A stretch of DNA of 64,000 nt from Candidatus Obscuribacterales bacterium (GTDB taxonomy: Bacteria > Cyanobacteriota > Vampirovibrionia > Obscuribacterales > Obscuribacteraceae). The notes below the pieces were generated by a model that worked only from the letters and a program-made list of their open reading frames with translations, was not told the origin of the DNA and made no database searches. The translations under genes were made by a program, and so were the position numbers. Within the stretch, counting starts at the first letter, position 1; each line of letters begins with the position of its first letter. The stretch covers positions 248,001-312,000 of the forward strand of contig JAIETZ010000003.1 in assembly GCA_019744775.1 (NCBI GenBank), written 5' to 3'. Shown here piece after piece: positions 28,739-37,249 of this stretch.

Positions 28739-29119
28739 CTAGTTAGCTAACGCGATGGCGTCAATTTCAACGGCGACATTTTTCGGCAGACCGGCAGCTT
28801 GAATGGTGGCACGTGCCGGTTTTGTTTCGGTGAAATATTCGGCGTAAGTCTGATTCATCTCGTCGAAGTCTTTCATGTCTTTGAGATAGACGGTTGTTTT
28901 GACGACTTTGGAAAGATCGGAGCCGGAGGCTTTAAGAATTGCCGATAAATTGGCAATTACTTGCTTGACTTGAGTTGCTATGCTGCCAGAAATTAATTGT
29001 CCGCTTGCTGGGTCTAAAGGAATTTGTCCGGATACAAAAACCATACCGTTGGCTTTAATTGCTTGTGAGTAGGGGCCAATCGCCTTTGGAGCTGATTCGG
29101 TTGAAACTAGTTGCAACAT
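28739..29119 (-). CDS. ridA: RidA-family enamine/imine deaminase
   Basis: 126 residues; hydrolyses reactive 2-aminoacrylate-type enamines released by PLP enzymes, forming trimers in the cytosol. The family signature is clear: AIGPYSQAIKANGMVFVSGQ, the KTTVYLKDMKDF strand and the substrate-binding Arg in KPARATIQAAGLPKN, ending VEIDAIAL. Length matches the family. It is probably first in a two-gene transcript with the prepilin peptidase, an unrelated function. Confidence 0.95.
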   Translation of the reverse strand: MLQLVSTESAPKAIGPYSQAIKANGMVFVSGQIPLDPASGQLISGSIATQVKQVIANLSAILKASGSDLSKVVKTTVYLKDMKDFDEMNQTYAEYFTETKPARATIQAAGLPKNVAVEIDAIALAN

Positions 29120-29186
29120 GCTCTTTCCTTGTCGTTAAAGTTGAATGAAATCACATTATAATGGCTCATACGAAAAGGAGCTGGCG

Positions 29187-29903
29187 ATGAAAATTATTGG
29201 TCTGACATTAGCGTTATCTCTTGGCTTCACTGTTGGTTTTAATACAGCAGTATGTGCAGCCGATCAAGGTCCATCACAAACCACCGGCATTTTTAGAGAT
29301 TTAGAAAATGTTGTTGACGGTGCTTTTAAGAGTGCCGATCGCGCGATAAATCATTTGCATCGGAAACTAATTGCTGACTCAAGCTCGACAACATCAATTT
29401 CTTCGGAAGGAACGCTTAGAAACGTTCGCGACTTGGCTCATAGATTAATGCGTGAGGCAATGTACTTGATCGATGACTGTGAGCAGCGTGACATGGTTGT
29501 AACAGGCGAGCCAATGCTTATTCAGCCGCAAGATGTTTATCGCAATGACAAGCGCGCAGTTGGTTGGGCTCAGGAGGCTTTTGATTTGGGAGCGCCGGAA
29601 GCGCCGCGCAAGAAGTGGGTAGATGCGGATATGGCTCATTTAAAGCAATTGATTGATCTTCTCAAGGCAGACATGGGTAATACCCCTAAGGATGATCAGC
29701 AAGCTGCAGTTGATGCATCGTGGGCAAATGCAAATGCTATTGCCAAAGAAATTGAAGACCACTACAACAAGCTTGTTGATATAACGAGCGGATCCAAACT
29801 CGACAATTTTGCCATCGGCAAAGAAGCACTAGGAATTTACGACGCGTCAAAGCGGCTGGAGAAGCCTTGGACGGAAGTTCTTCGCAACGTAAAGTCGAAG
29901 TAA
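29187..29903 (+). CDS. Secreted hypothetical protein
   Basis: About 238 residues from ATG 29187. This start has AAGGAG eight bases upstream and puts the signal peptide (MKIIGLTLALSLGFTVGFNT, cleavage near CAADQ) at the N-terminus; the in-frame ATG at 29145 is rejected. The mature part is helical and charged, with segments such as NVRDLAHRLMREAMYLIDD and ADMAHLKQLIDLLKADMG. No recognised domain. Probably periplasmic. Followed by a REP-like palindrome. Confidence 0.65.
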   Translation: MKIIGLTLALSLGFTVGFNTAVCAADQGPSQTTGIFRDLENVVDGAFKSADRAINHLHRKLIADSSSTTSISSEGTLRNVRDLAHRLMREAMYLIDDCEQRDMVVTGEPMLIQPQDVYRNDKRAVGWAQEAFDLGAPEAPRKKWVDADMAHLKQLIDLLKADMGNTPKDDQQAAVDASWANANAIAKEIEDHYNKLVDITSGSKLDNFAIGKEALGIYDASKRLEKPWTEVLRNVKSK

Positions 29904-29913
29904 CTCAGAATAC

Positions 29914-29936
29914 GGGCGCATGCAATGCGCCCCTAC
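29914..29936 (-). repeat. REP-like palindromic repeat, copy 2
   Basis: GGGCGCAT-GCA-ATGCGCCC followed by CTAC. The eight-base arms are perfect. It is the inverted equivalent of the element at 5733-5755, differing at one base. It lies ten bases after the stop of the secreted-protein gene, in the space before a convergent gene. Confidence 0.6.
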
Positions 29937-30012
29937 GCCGTACCGATACAAAAGGGACCGATACGAAATGCGGGTATGAAAAGACCGGCAGGACGGCGTG
30001 AGATTCTTCATG

Positions 30013-30558
30013 TTACTGAGGATGTCCCCAGGCTGATGGTAGATCACTTTTGTGATCCGTCGTCATGTCGCCGTCGAAGGTATTGCCCTTGTCGAGGTAA
30101 TTAAAGTCGTTGTATGGCGGTGGACCTGTTGTGCCCTCATCCCCATATTTCTTGTCGTCCATATCTGCTCTGATAAAACCATCCAATCTGGTTGGTGGCA
30201 GTTTGTATCCAAAGCGAGTTTGGTACATCAAGTTCAAATTTGTACGGGCTTCCATTCCGCCTTTGCGGGGTGCCGAGTTGGCTGCACCACTATTCTGTCC
30301 ACCGCCTCTGGCTGAATCACCGGGAAGATTTGGTCCACCAGGTGTGTCGGGGCCTTGGTTTCTGGTGTAATAAGTTTGTCCTATTCCAGCATCTGCGCGC
30401 CCACTAGATGAGTCGTAGGTTGCTTGGTGGTCTGTTTTTTGCGTGTCGTGCATGCCACCACCGCCGGAACCACCCCAATCAAGTTGCGCATTGGCCGGTA
30501 CCATCGAAAGAAATGATAGTGTGCTGAATGAGGCTATTAGTAAAGTTGCTTTGAGCAT
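30013..30558 (-). CDS. Secreted Gly/Asp-rich hypothetical protein A
   Basis: About 181 residues from ATG 30558 (a GTG nine codons upstream is possible). Signal peptide starts MLKATLLIASFSTLSFLSMV, with cleavage after ANA. The mature region is low in hydrophobics and rich in Gly, Asp, Pro and Tyr, with GGSGGGGMHDTQKTDHQATY, a PGGPNLPGDSARGGG stretch and an RTNLNLMYQTRFGYKLPPTR segment. Unknown family. It lies 37 bases downstream of a second small secreted protein of similar style, so the two are likely co-transcribed and perhaps paralogous. Confidence 0.55.
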   Translation of the reverse strand: MLKATLLIASFSTLSFLSMVPANAQLDWGGSGGGGMHDTQKTDHQATYDSSSGRADAGIGQTYYTRNQGPDTPGGPNLPGDSARGGGQNSGAANSAPRKGGMEARTNLNLMYQTRFGYKLPPTRLDGFIRADMDDKKYGDEGTTGPPPYNDFNYLDKGNTFDGDMTTDHKSDLPSAWGHPQ

Positions 30559-30595
30559 GTTTGTAATTTGTCCTGTTGTTGCCACTGCCGCCGAA

Positions 30596-31030
30596 TTATT
30601 TGCCTAGATCAATGTCGACACTGCCTGTGCCTACTGGTGGCAAGTTGGCTCCTTGTTTGCCGCCGCCGCCGATGCTGCTGCCACCACCACCTGCAGAGTA
30701 GGCGCCTTGGTAATTTTTCTGTTCGCCGGCTTTGAATCCGAAATTGTATTTGTTAGATGGTATTGGTTTGTCGCTTACGCTCTCTTTGGCCAAGCATGGC
30801 GTTTCTGTCTCAGGAAGCATTGGTGCGTTGTAATCAGTGACACCTTGTGTGTCGGTTCTATAAGAACGCCCGGGAGGTGCCATCATATTGCCTGGTGACG
30901 GTTGGTATTCGATGTCTCTCCAGGGATGTGTTTCTTCGCTGTCGTGAGGACCGCCTTGAGCAAAGGCTGCTCCGCACGAAATTACTGTGCTAAAGGCTAG
31001 GAGAAGAGCAAAATGCTGATGCTTGTGCAT
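30596..31030 (-). CDS. Secreted Gly-rich hypothetical protein B
   Basis: About 144 residues from ATG 31030, which places the signal peptide (start MHKHQHFALLLAFSTVISC, cleavage after AFA) first; the upstream ATG at 31072 would add 14 residues. The mature part has Pro/Gly-rich low-complexity sequence (NMMAPPGRSYRTDTQGVTDY, SAGGGGSSIGGGGKQG) and a NYQGAYSAG motif. A KYNFGFKAGEQ segment is loosely similar to RFGYKLPPT in the next gene. Unknown function; probably exported to the periplasm or surface. Confidence 0.55.
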   Translation of the reverse strand: MHKHQHFALLLAFSTVISCGAAFAQGGPHDSEETHPWRDIEYQPSPGNMMAPPGRSYRTDTQGVTDYNAPMLPETETPCLAKESVSDKPIPSNKYNFGFKAGEQKNYQGAYSAGGGGSSIGGGGKQGANLPPVGTGSVDIDLGK

Positions 31031-31161
31031 GGGTGCCTGCCAATTGTTGTGAACGTAGTAAAGAAAACTCAAAGAAAGTGGGCAAATTCAGCCTAAGCTG
31101 GCAGAATACTACTCCTGAAAACACCACTTGTCAATAGGCAGTATAAGACGGAAGGTTAATT

Positions 31162-32127
31162 GTGGCGCTATACCTCGGCATTGAATCCAGTTGTGACGAA
31201 ACCGCTTGCGCACTCGTAGAAGACGGACGAGTGGTAAAAGGCAGTTGCATGCTCTCGCAAACGAGCATCCATGAGACTTTTGGCGGTGTGGTACCAGAAG
31301 TTGCGGCGCGCCAGCATCTAGAGGCGATAAATGTCGTCATTGAAAAAACCCTGTCGGAATCAGGCGTTAAGCCATCTCAATTGACTGCTATTGCAGGAAC
31401 AGCAGGGCCAGGGCTTGTTGGCACGCTGCTGGTAGGATTTTCCGCTGCGAAAGCTTTGAGTTGGGCTTGGGATAAGCCTCTTATTGCAGTCGATCACTTA
31501 ATGGCTCATATTTGCGCTAATTACATCGACACAGACTTGGAGCCACCTTTTATAGCGCTGTTAGTCAGTGGCGGTCACACGCAAATCATTCACTTTACCG
31601 ACTACAAAAATGGGCGCATCATAGGGCAAACTCGCGATGATGCAGCCGGCGAAGCGTATGACAAAGTTGCGCGCCTAATAGGACTAGGTTATCCAGGTGG
31701 GCCGGCAATAGATAAGCTCTCTGTGCAGGGTGACAAGAACGCCTTCAAATTTCCGGAAGGGCAAGTGCCAGGCTATGACTTTAGTTTCAGTGGTCTGAAG
31801 ACTGCTGTTTTGCGAGTGGTGGAAAAGCTGCCGAAACCATTACCTACTGCTGATTTGGCAGCCTCATTCCAAGACGCGGTAGTTCGGGTTTTGGTTAAGA
31901 AGACACTACTAGCTCAGAAAGAGCTTGGAGCGCCAACAATAGTTTTGGCTGGTGGGGTAGCCGCTAATAAGGAATTGCGGGCTCGAATCAATGAGCAATC
32001 GCCAGTGCCTGTTTATTGCCCTCCTTTGTCCCTCTGCACCGACAATGCGGTAATGGTCGCCTCGGCTGCCCATTTTTGCGGTGAGGAAGCAACATTAGGG
32101 ACCAGCGTCTATTCCCGGCAGACCTAA
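31162..32127 (+). CDS. tsaD: tRNA N6-adenosine threonylcarbamoyltransferase
   Basis: A 321-residue universal enzyme that forms t6A37 in ANN-decoding tRNAs together with TsaB, TsaC and TsaE. The ASKHA-fold signature is clear: GIESSCDETACALV, the SQTSIHETFGGVVPEVAARQ segment, the metal-binding HLMAH motif (His112, His116), GGHTQIIHF, DDAAGEAYDKVARLIGLGYP and FSFSGLKTAV. Slightly short at the C-terminus but complete. GTG start at 31162. No TsaB or TsaE gene is adjacent. Confidence 0.96.
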   Translation: MALYLGIESSCDETACALVEDGRVVKGSCMLSQTSIHETFGGVVPEVAARQHLEAINVVIEKTLSESGVKPSQLTAIAGTAGPGLVGTLLVGFSAAKALSWAWDKPLIAVDHLMAHICANYIDTDLEPPFIALLVSGGHTQIIHFTDYKNGRIIGQTRDDAAGEAYDKVARLIGLGYPGGPAIDKLSVQGDKNAFKFPEGQVPGYDFSFSGLKTAVLRVVEKLPKPLPTADLAASFQDAVVRVLVKKTLLAQKELGAPTIVLAGGVAANKELRARINEQSPVPVYCPPLSLCTDNAVMVASAAHFCGEEATLGTSVYSRQT

Positions 32128-32380
32128 TAGATCCAATTTTGAAATTAAATAGTTAACCGGTAGGCTAAATATTCAACTCAGGGCTTGTAAGCCTGGCTAT
32201 ACCAAGGTCTACACCCAAATGGGTTACAGGTGATTGCCATATTTATATAGCGATTCCCCTATATGTCGGCTCGGAGTCCTTCCCTGAGCCATATCTGCGT
32301 GTTACGATGCCCACGCAATATTTTCTTAACAACTGGCGGTTTTGCAAAACCCAAGGCTGTTAAAAGGCTGCCTGGTACAC

Positions 32381-32728
32381 ATGACTTTTGAAGATAAGAT
32401 AATCACCTGCCGCGACTGCCAAGGAACATTCGTGTTTTCTGCAGGGGAGCAACAATTTTTTAGTACGAAGGGTTTAGTAAACGAGCCGAAAAGGTGCCCC
32501 AACTGCCGGTTGGTGATGCGCTTGCAGCGTAGCGGTGAAGACACCAGCCGTGCTGTCGAGGTGAATTGCGCTGAATGCGGCATAGCTACGAAGGTCCCAT
32601 TCCAGCCAAAAGGGTATAGACCCGTTTACTGCACCTACTGCTTCCAAAATAAGAAGCTTGAGGCTCCGCCTGAAGAAACGGAAGAGAGCTCGCTGCCCGA
32701 GGGGGGCATGCAAGTAATCACAGTCTGA
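32381..32728 (+). CDS. Zinc-ribbon protein with two CxxC pairs
   Basis: About 115 residues from ATG 32381 (a TTG at 32342 would add 13 residues). Two zinc-binding modules: CRDCQGTFVFSAGEQQFF followed by PKRCPNC, and NCAECGIATKVPFQP followed by PVYCTYCF. Small CxxC-x-CxxC zinc-ribbon proteins like this are common in cyanobacterial-lineage, Chloroflexi and CPR genomes and are assumed to bind nucleic acid. The C-terminus is acidic. The 253-base upstream gap holds AT-rich sequence and a short GGCTT/AAGCC inverted repeat (32182-32193), but no recognised riboswitch. Confidence 0.75.
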   Translation: MTFEDKIITCRDCQGTFVFSAGEQQFFSTKGLVNEPKRCPNCRLVMRLQRSGEDTSRAVEVNCAECGIATKVPFQPKGYRPVYCTYCFQNKKLEAPPEETEESSLPEGGMQVITV

Positions 32729-32856
32729 TCAGTAGTTTATGTAAAGCATATGATGCACAGGAGATTGCCGACTTCCATAGTCGGTAATCTCGTTTATGAT
32801 GGGATTTAGAACGCCTTGAAGGGAGATGCCCCATTCACAAGGTAGAGTTGGAGTCC

Positions 32857-33660
32857 ATGATTTTATGCGCAGCGCTCAGGCAAAGCTGGGCGAACTGTGA
32901 CTCGCCTGGCGTGCTCGTTTCAGTGCGCCAGCTCTATGAGCTTTTCCCGGATTTGATGCCGACGATAACAGAAGAGAGCAATAATCGCATCGGTGACTAT
33001 TACCAACTCTTATCAGTCACGCCTGATAAGACCAACCAACAAATAGTCTCGTCTTACATGCGGCGTGCACGTAAAAAGCTCATCGCCAGCCGCAAGCAGG
33101 GCAAAGCGCCTCCGGAAAAAGAAGAGTATTGGCGCTTGTTGGATGCCGGCTTCGTTTTGAGAATGGCACGGCTGCGCCTCAGTCATGATTTGATGGGTGC
33201 CTATCAATGGCTTGTCAGTGAAGGTGTGCTCAAGGGAGATGGCACCTGGGATTTAACTGATTCGTTTAAGAAGAGTCAGCAGAGTACGCAAACATTGCCG
33301 AAGATCGACATTGTTATTCCTGAGCCGAAGCCTGTTCAAGATAAGCAAAAACTACCGCGAATCATCGAGCTTCTCCAAATTTCGCAAATCATCGGTACCG
33401 AAGAAGTCAGAGCAATGGAAGCACAGATGGCATTAGCACCGGAAGTTTCCGTCGAACGCTTAGTGCTTGACTCGGGCTACGTGACACGTCAGGAGATGAA
33501 TTCGCTGAAGTTAGCGGAAATGCTTTTAGATGAGGGCAAAATAAATATTGCCCAGTTTCAAGTTGCCATGTATGACGAGCGTGCTTCCGGAATCCGCATG
33601 GCAGAGTCGTTACAAGCCAGAGGATGGCTTGCCATCGATGTTACGCCGCAAGGCCAATAA
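32857..33660 (+). CDS. Degenerate J-domain-like protein with C-terminal helical domain
   Basis: About 267 residues from ATG 32857 (an alternative TTG lies at 32848). The central part resembles a DnaJ domain: DYYQLLSVTPDKTNQQIVSS, then YMRRARKKLIASRK and EYWRLLDAGFVLRMARLRLS. The HPD tripeptide that activates Hsp70 is absent. After a Pro/Lys linker, a C-terminal domain (VRAMEAQMALAPEVSVERLV, SGYVTRQEMNSLKLAEMLLD, GKINIAQFQVAMYDE) is reminiscent of the GspE/MshE N-terminal region. Probably a regulatory adaptor; function unknown. Confidence 0.55.
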   Translation: MILCAALRQSWANCDSPGVLVSVRQLYELFPDLMPTITEESNNRIGDYYQLLSVTPDKTNQQIVSSYMRRARKKLIASRKQGKAPPEKEEYWRLLDAGFVLRMARLRLSHDLMGAYQWLVSEGVLKGDGTWDLTDSFKKSQQSTQTLPKIDIVIPEPKPVQDKQKLPRIIELLQISQIIGTEEVRAMEAQMALAPEVSVERLVLDSGYVTRQEMNSLKLAEMLLDEGKINIAQFQVAMYDERASGIRMAESLQARGWLAIDVTPQGQ

Positions 33661-33745
33661 GCTGAAAACCTGGATAGAACCGCATTCAGGCTGTATGATT
33701 TAACTTCATAAAGTTGGTGAGCCCTTGCAAGGAGCGATGGTCAGG

Positions 33746-35212
33746 ATGTCAAACGCGATCAAATTTGGAACGGACGGCTGGCGTGCCGTAATTGCTGAGG
33801 ACTTTACCTTTGCCAATGTTGAGCGAACAGTCTACGCAATTGGTATGTATATCAAGCAGACATATCACAAAGATCCGGCAAGCCGTAATCTGCCTGCTCT
33901 CATCGGCTACGACACTCGCTTTTTAGCTGACGAATTTGCCAAGCGCGCTGCACGCGTATTGATGACTATGGGTATTCCAGTTAAGTTGGCCAACCGTGAT
34001 GTGCCGACTCCAGTTATTGCTTACGCTGCATCAATTGAACCAACTGTAGGTGCGCTGCAATTTACAGCAAGTCATAACCCACCGCAATATTGTGGTATCA
34101 AATACATTCCGCATTTTGGCGGACCGGCTACAAACGAAACAACTAACCAGATAGTTTCTTTACTCAATGAAATTCCGGATGATTTTGTGGCTAAGCAAGC
34201 AAATTGCGAAACATTTGATCCAATGCCTGGTTATCTCAAGGCAATTACACAAAAGATTGATTCTAAGAAAATTGGTTCGTCCGGATTGAAGATTGCTTAT
34301 GATGCACTCTACAGTACAAGCCGTGGTTATCTGGACAAGATACTTGCTGATACAGGGCTGACACTCAATGTCTTGCACAACTGGCGTGATCCATTGTTTG
34401 GTGGTGGCATGCCTGAGCCAAAACCGGAATGTTTGACTGAGCTAATTGCTACAGTCAAAGAAAAGAAACTCTCAGTCGGATTGGCAACAGACGGTGATGC
34501 CGATAGATTTGGTGTCATTGATGACAAAGGCAATTACTTGTCGCCGAATATGTTGCTTGCTTTGTTGACCCGTCACTTGGTCAAGAACAAAGGACAAAAA
34601 GGCATCATTGTACGCACGGTTGCGACAACACATTTGCTCGATAACTTGGCCAAACAGTACGGTTTGGAAATTGTTGAAACACCAGTTGGCTTCAAATACA
34701 TTGGCGAAATCATGCGCCAGAAAGAAGTGCTCATCGGTGGTGAAGAATCAGGTGGTGTTTCCATCAAGGGGCACATTCCAGAAAAAGATGGCATTCTCGG
34801 TAATTTGCTGTTGATTGAATTGATGGCTTACGAAGGCAAGCCGCTTTCAGAAATCTGGGCGGATTTGATCAATGAAGCTGGTGTCACATTCATCGGACGT
34901 CGTCGCGATTTGCATTTAACAATGCCGATTCAACGTGGATTGATGGAGAGACTAATTGCGGAACCATTCAAAACAGTTGGTGCTGAAAAGGTCGCTAAAG
35001 TCGGCAATGCTGATGGTTTGAAATTCTACTTTGATGATTCGAATTGGCTACTTGTTCGCCCATCGGGTACTGAGCCGCTAATTCGTCTCTACTTCGAAGG
35101 CACTGACGAAAAACGAGTGGATGCCGCAGTAGATGCTTTCATCAAGCAGGTAGATGAAATCGTTGCCCAGCTTGAGTCAGGCTCTGGAGTCAAAGTAAAG
35201 GTCAACGCCTAG
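33746..35212 (+). CDS. Phosphoglucomutase/phosphomannomutase family protein
   Basis: 488 residues from ATG 33746, which gives the family's usual N-terminus (MSNAIKFGTDGWRAVIAEDF). ATG 33737 and TTG 33725 are in-frame alternatives, and AAGGAG lies just upstream of 33737. All four alpha-D-phosphohexomutase motifs are present: phosphoserine loop FTASHNPPQYCGIKY (Ser109), metal loop ATDGDADRFGVID, sugar loop GGEESGGVSIKGHIPEKDG and phosphate loop RPSGTEPLIRLYFEG. Interconverts hexose 1- and 6-phosphates for glycogen and envelope sugars. Glc versus Man specificity cannot be decided. Confidence 0.92.
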   Translation: MSNAIKFGTDGWRAVIAEDFTFANVERTVYAIGMYIKQTYHKDPASRNLPALIGYDTRFLADEFAKRAARVLMTMGIPVKLANRDVPTPVIAYAASIEPTVGALQFTASHNPPQYCGIKYIPHFGGPATNETTNQIVSLLNEIPDDFVAKQANCETFDPMPGYLKAITQKIDSKKIGSSGLKIAYDALYSTSRGYLDKILADTGLTLNVLHNWRDPLFGGGMPEPKPECLTELIATVKEKKLSVGLATDGDADRFGVIDDKGNYLSPNMLLALLTRHLVKNKGQKGIIVRTVATTHLLDNLAKQYGLEIVETPVGFKYIGEIMRQKEVLIGGEESGGVSIKGHIPEKDGILGNLLLIELMAYEGKPLSEIWADLINEAGVTFIGRRRDLHLTMPIQRGLMERLIAEPFKTVGAEKVAKVGNADGLKFYFDDSNWLLVRPSGTEPLIRLYFEGTDEKRVDAAVDAFIKQVDEIVAQLESGSGVKVKVNA

Positions 35213-35263
35213 ACATTGGCTGTCAGGAGATGTTAAGATGCCCGCCTGTCGGTGGGTCAGATA

Positions 35264-35554
35264 ATGCCGCAATTAAGCAAAAGAAGAGCCCTCAAAGAGT
35301 TCCTCATCATGATCGTTACGATAGTGGCGATCTACCAAGCCTTTAGGTCCATTGCCGGTAGCGTGGAGCGCCAATTCCTGCTCCACCAGGAGTCCATAGC
35401 CCTCAAAGCCGGGCAAACGCAGGCTGAGGAAGTTAATAAAGAGCTACGGGACGGTCTAGCTAACTATAGGTCCGACAAAGGCATCGAACGCTTAGCTCGC
35501 GAAAGATTAAATCTGGCAGGTCCAGATGAAATCGTCGTCCGCATCGGCAAATAG
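35264..35554 (+). CDS. FtsB/DivIC-like septum formation initiator
   Basis: 96 residues from ATG 35264, preferred over GTG 35252 because GGTGGG lies about eight bases upstream. A basic N-terminus (PQLSKRRALKE) precedes a single membrane helix (FLIMIVTIVAIYQAF), a coiled coil (LLHQESIALKAGQTQAEEVN) and the end motif KGIERLARERLNLAGPDEIV, which is typical of FtsB/DivIC divisome proteins. Expected to sit in the inner membrane with FtsL and FtsQ. Follows the phosphohexomutase by 50 bases; an unrelated operon neighbour. Confidence 0.8.
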   Translation: MPQLSKRRALKEFLIMIVTIVAIYQAFRSIAGSVERQFLLHQESIALKAGQTQAEEVNKELRDGLANYRSDKGIERLARERLNLAGPDEIVVRIGK

Positions 35555-35560
35555 ATTAAA

Positions 35561-35601
35561 TAGCTCGTCCGGAGGCCCTTTGGGCCACTGACAGCGAGCT
35601 A
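35561..35601 (+). other. Nested inverted repeat after the FtsB-like gene
   Basis: Outer arms TAGCTCG (35561-35567) and CGAGCTA (35595-35601) enclose an inner hairpin GGCCC-TTT-GGGCC (35574-35586). No T-run follows, so this is not a standard terminator. It begins a GC-rich 140-base intergenic stretch rich in AGCGAAG/GCAGCGA words, partly similar to 15495-15600. Confidence 0.45.
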
Positions 35602-35725
35602 CAGCGTGAACGAAGCGTCGCGAGGAGCGATGCGCAGTGAAGCGTGGAATGCCGGATGGCAGCGAAGGTTTAGGCGCAGCCGAAACCGGAGCGCTACAAA
35701 GGAATTTAGGAGATTGTCGTACGAA

Positions 35726-35959
35726 TTAGCGGACGATAGCTCTCGATAGCCAGAACGAGCGCACTTGCCTATATGAGTTAAGCAATTGCGTTTTGATTAC
35801 TGCTGTATTTGGTGCTACGAAAACTCTAGGAGCCGTTGTCGGCGCCGTTGCTGGTCCTAATACAAGAGGACCACTAGCAAAACTGGATGTGGCAAACAAA
35901 GTCAAACCAAACACCCCGGCTAATGCCCCTGCTGCTAAAAGGCGTTTATATTGAATCAT
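35726..35959 (-). CDS. Small secreted protein, 77 residues
   Basis: ATG 35959 has a GGAGG eight bases upstream. A signal peptide starts MIQYKRLLAAGALAGVFGL, with cleavage near SSFA. The mature part of about 48 residues is Pro/Ala/Thr-rich (ATAPTTAPRVFVAPN), then a basic aromatic end (YRQVRSFWLSRAIV). No recognised family. Too short and generic for a functional call, but the start region and export signal support a real gene. Confidence 0.6.
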   Translation of the reverse strand: MIQYKRLLAAGALAGVFGLTLFATSSFASGPLVLGPATAPTTAPRVFVAPNTAVIKTQLLNSYRQVRSFWLSRAIVR

Positions 35960-36148
35960 GGATAACCTCCGAACTTCCTTTCTAGAAGGACTATGGAAAT
36001 AACCTGCGACTGATAATGACGCATTCGTGTGTAGTAAACCTTGACTTCATAATAACACGGTAGTCAAGGTTCCGGAAGGTGGGGGAAACACTGGTTTCTT
36101 GGGCATTTAGCTCGTATATGCTCAAATATAAGAGATAGGAGCGCCACA

Positions 36149-37183
36149 GTGTCTTTCGACGTCTTTTTAATTCTTGTCTGTTCGATTTTGGGGCTTCTAG
36201 CTCACGGCTCAAGACGCGTGCCATGGTTGGAATGGCTTTTGCGCGTTGTTATCTTTGGTTTCTTTATTTACGATGCACTCACTGGTATGGCCGGTGAGCT
36301 TTTCGGAAATCAAAGTCCCTGGCAATTGGGAGTGTGGAAAGTTTTGGCGGTCGCCACCCTGGCACTTCTATTTATCAATGTTCGTAAGTGCGTGTCGGTT
36401 GTCTTCAGTGTGACTGAACGCATTGTTTCCGGACAAGCGTTTTTGGCTTTGTACAAAAAGGCAAGTGCTGCCGAAGCATTTCTTGCCGAGAGAATTTTTG
36501 TTCCTAACTCAATTCCGCATATGGTGGCATTCTTCATTTTTATAAATGCCGTGGCATTCATGCTTGGCGGGATTGATCCAAATTCAGGCAAGATGCCCAT
36601 GTTGCCCGTGCCTTTGCCGGTACCAATGGATCAACTATTTACCTACAACGGATTTGGTCTGGTGTTAGTTTCTGCTTGTGGTGTCGGAATACTTGTCGCT
36701 CGCAAACTAAAGGAAGTTGCCGCCCGACTCGCCTGGGCAAAGCCAACGTGGGCGCAAGTAGGAATAGGTGTCGGACTTATTGTATTTGCTTTCAGCTATG
36801 ACTATGTTTGGTCGTTATTTACGCACCAAATGGCAGGTGATCTGGGCGGAAAGCTTTCCAACTACAATGCCGGTACATTTACTGCTGGCGGTGGCTTCGG
36901 CTCATCTATTATCTTGGCGCTGGCTGTAGCACTTTGTGCAGGCATTGGTGAAGAGACGCTGATACGCGGTGCGTTGCAACCGGTATTTGGTATTTTGCCG
37001 GCGGCCATATTGCATGGACTCCTGCACGGTCAATTCAGCCATGCGCCGCTCTTCATGGTACAAGTCGCCGGTTGGTCGACTTGTATGGGGATAGCGAAGC
37101 GCTACACAAATACGACAACGACTATAATTGGACACGCCGGTTTCAATTTGGCGACAACATTCTTGTTTGCGTTTAATCCGTAA
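36149..37183 (+). CDS. CPBP-family intramembrane metalloprotease
   Basis: A 344-residue polytopic membrane protein. The CPBP (CaaX protease/bacteriocin-processing, Abi) motifs lie in the C-terminal third: GIGEETLIRG (motif EExxxR), HGLLHGQFSH and HAGFNLATTF (HxxxN). GTG start at 36149 with AGGAG eight bases before. The N-terminal 200 residues add several hydrophobic helices beyond the core domain. Members can act as prenyl-protein-type proteases or immunity-type proteins; the substrate here is unknown. An AraC/GyrI-type regulator follows 66 bases downstream. Confidence 0.88.
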   Translation: MSFDVFLILVCSILGLLAHGSRRVPWLEWLLRVVIFGFFIYDALTGMAGELFGNQSPWQLGVWKVLAVATLALLFINVRKCVSVVFSVTERIVSGQAFLALYKKASAAEAFLAERIFVPNSIPHMVAFFIFINAVAFMLGGIDPNSGKMPMLPVPLPVPMDQLFTYNGFGLVLVSACGVGILVARKLKEVAARLAWAKPTWAQVGIGVGLIVFAFSYDYVWSLFTHQMAGDLGGKLSNYNAGTFTAGGGFGSSIILALAVALCAGIGEETLIRGALQPVFGILPAAILHGLLHGQFSHAPLFMVQVAGWSTCMGIAKRYTNTTTTIIGHAGFNLATTFLFAFNP

Positions 37184-37249
37184 TTGTAAGATCGCAAGAA
37201 ATATCAAAACGCATAAGGTTCCATTGGCTAGACTTGGTTTGTTGGTTAT

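Noticed and set aside
32128-32380. Riboswitch or small RNA in the tsaD/zinc-ribbon gap
   Set aside because: Only a short GGCTT/AAGCC and a loose GGCTC/GAGCC inverted repeat; no known aptamer core or T-run.
35991-36224. 77-residue minus-strand ORF over the CPBP gene start
   Set aside because: It runs through the promoter and first codons of the CPBP protease on the other strand, has no RBS and no recognisable sequence.
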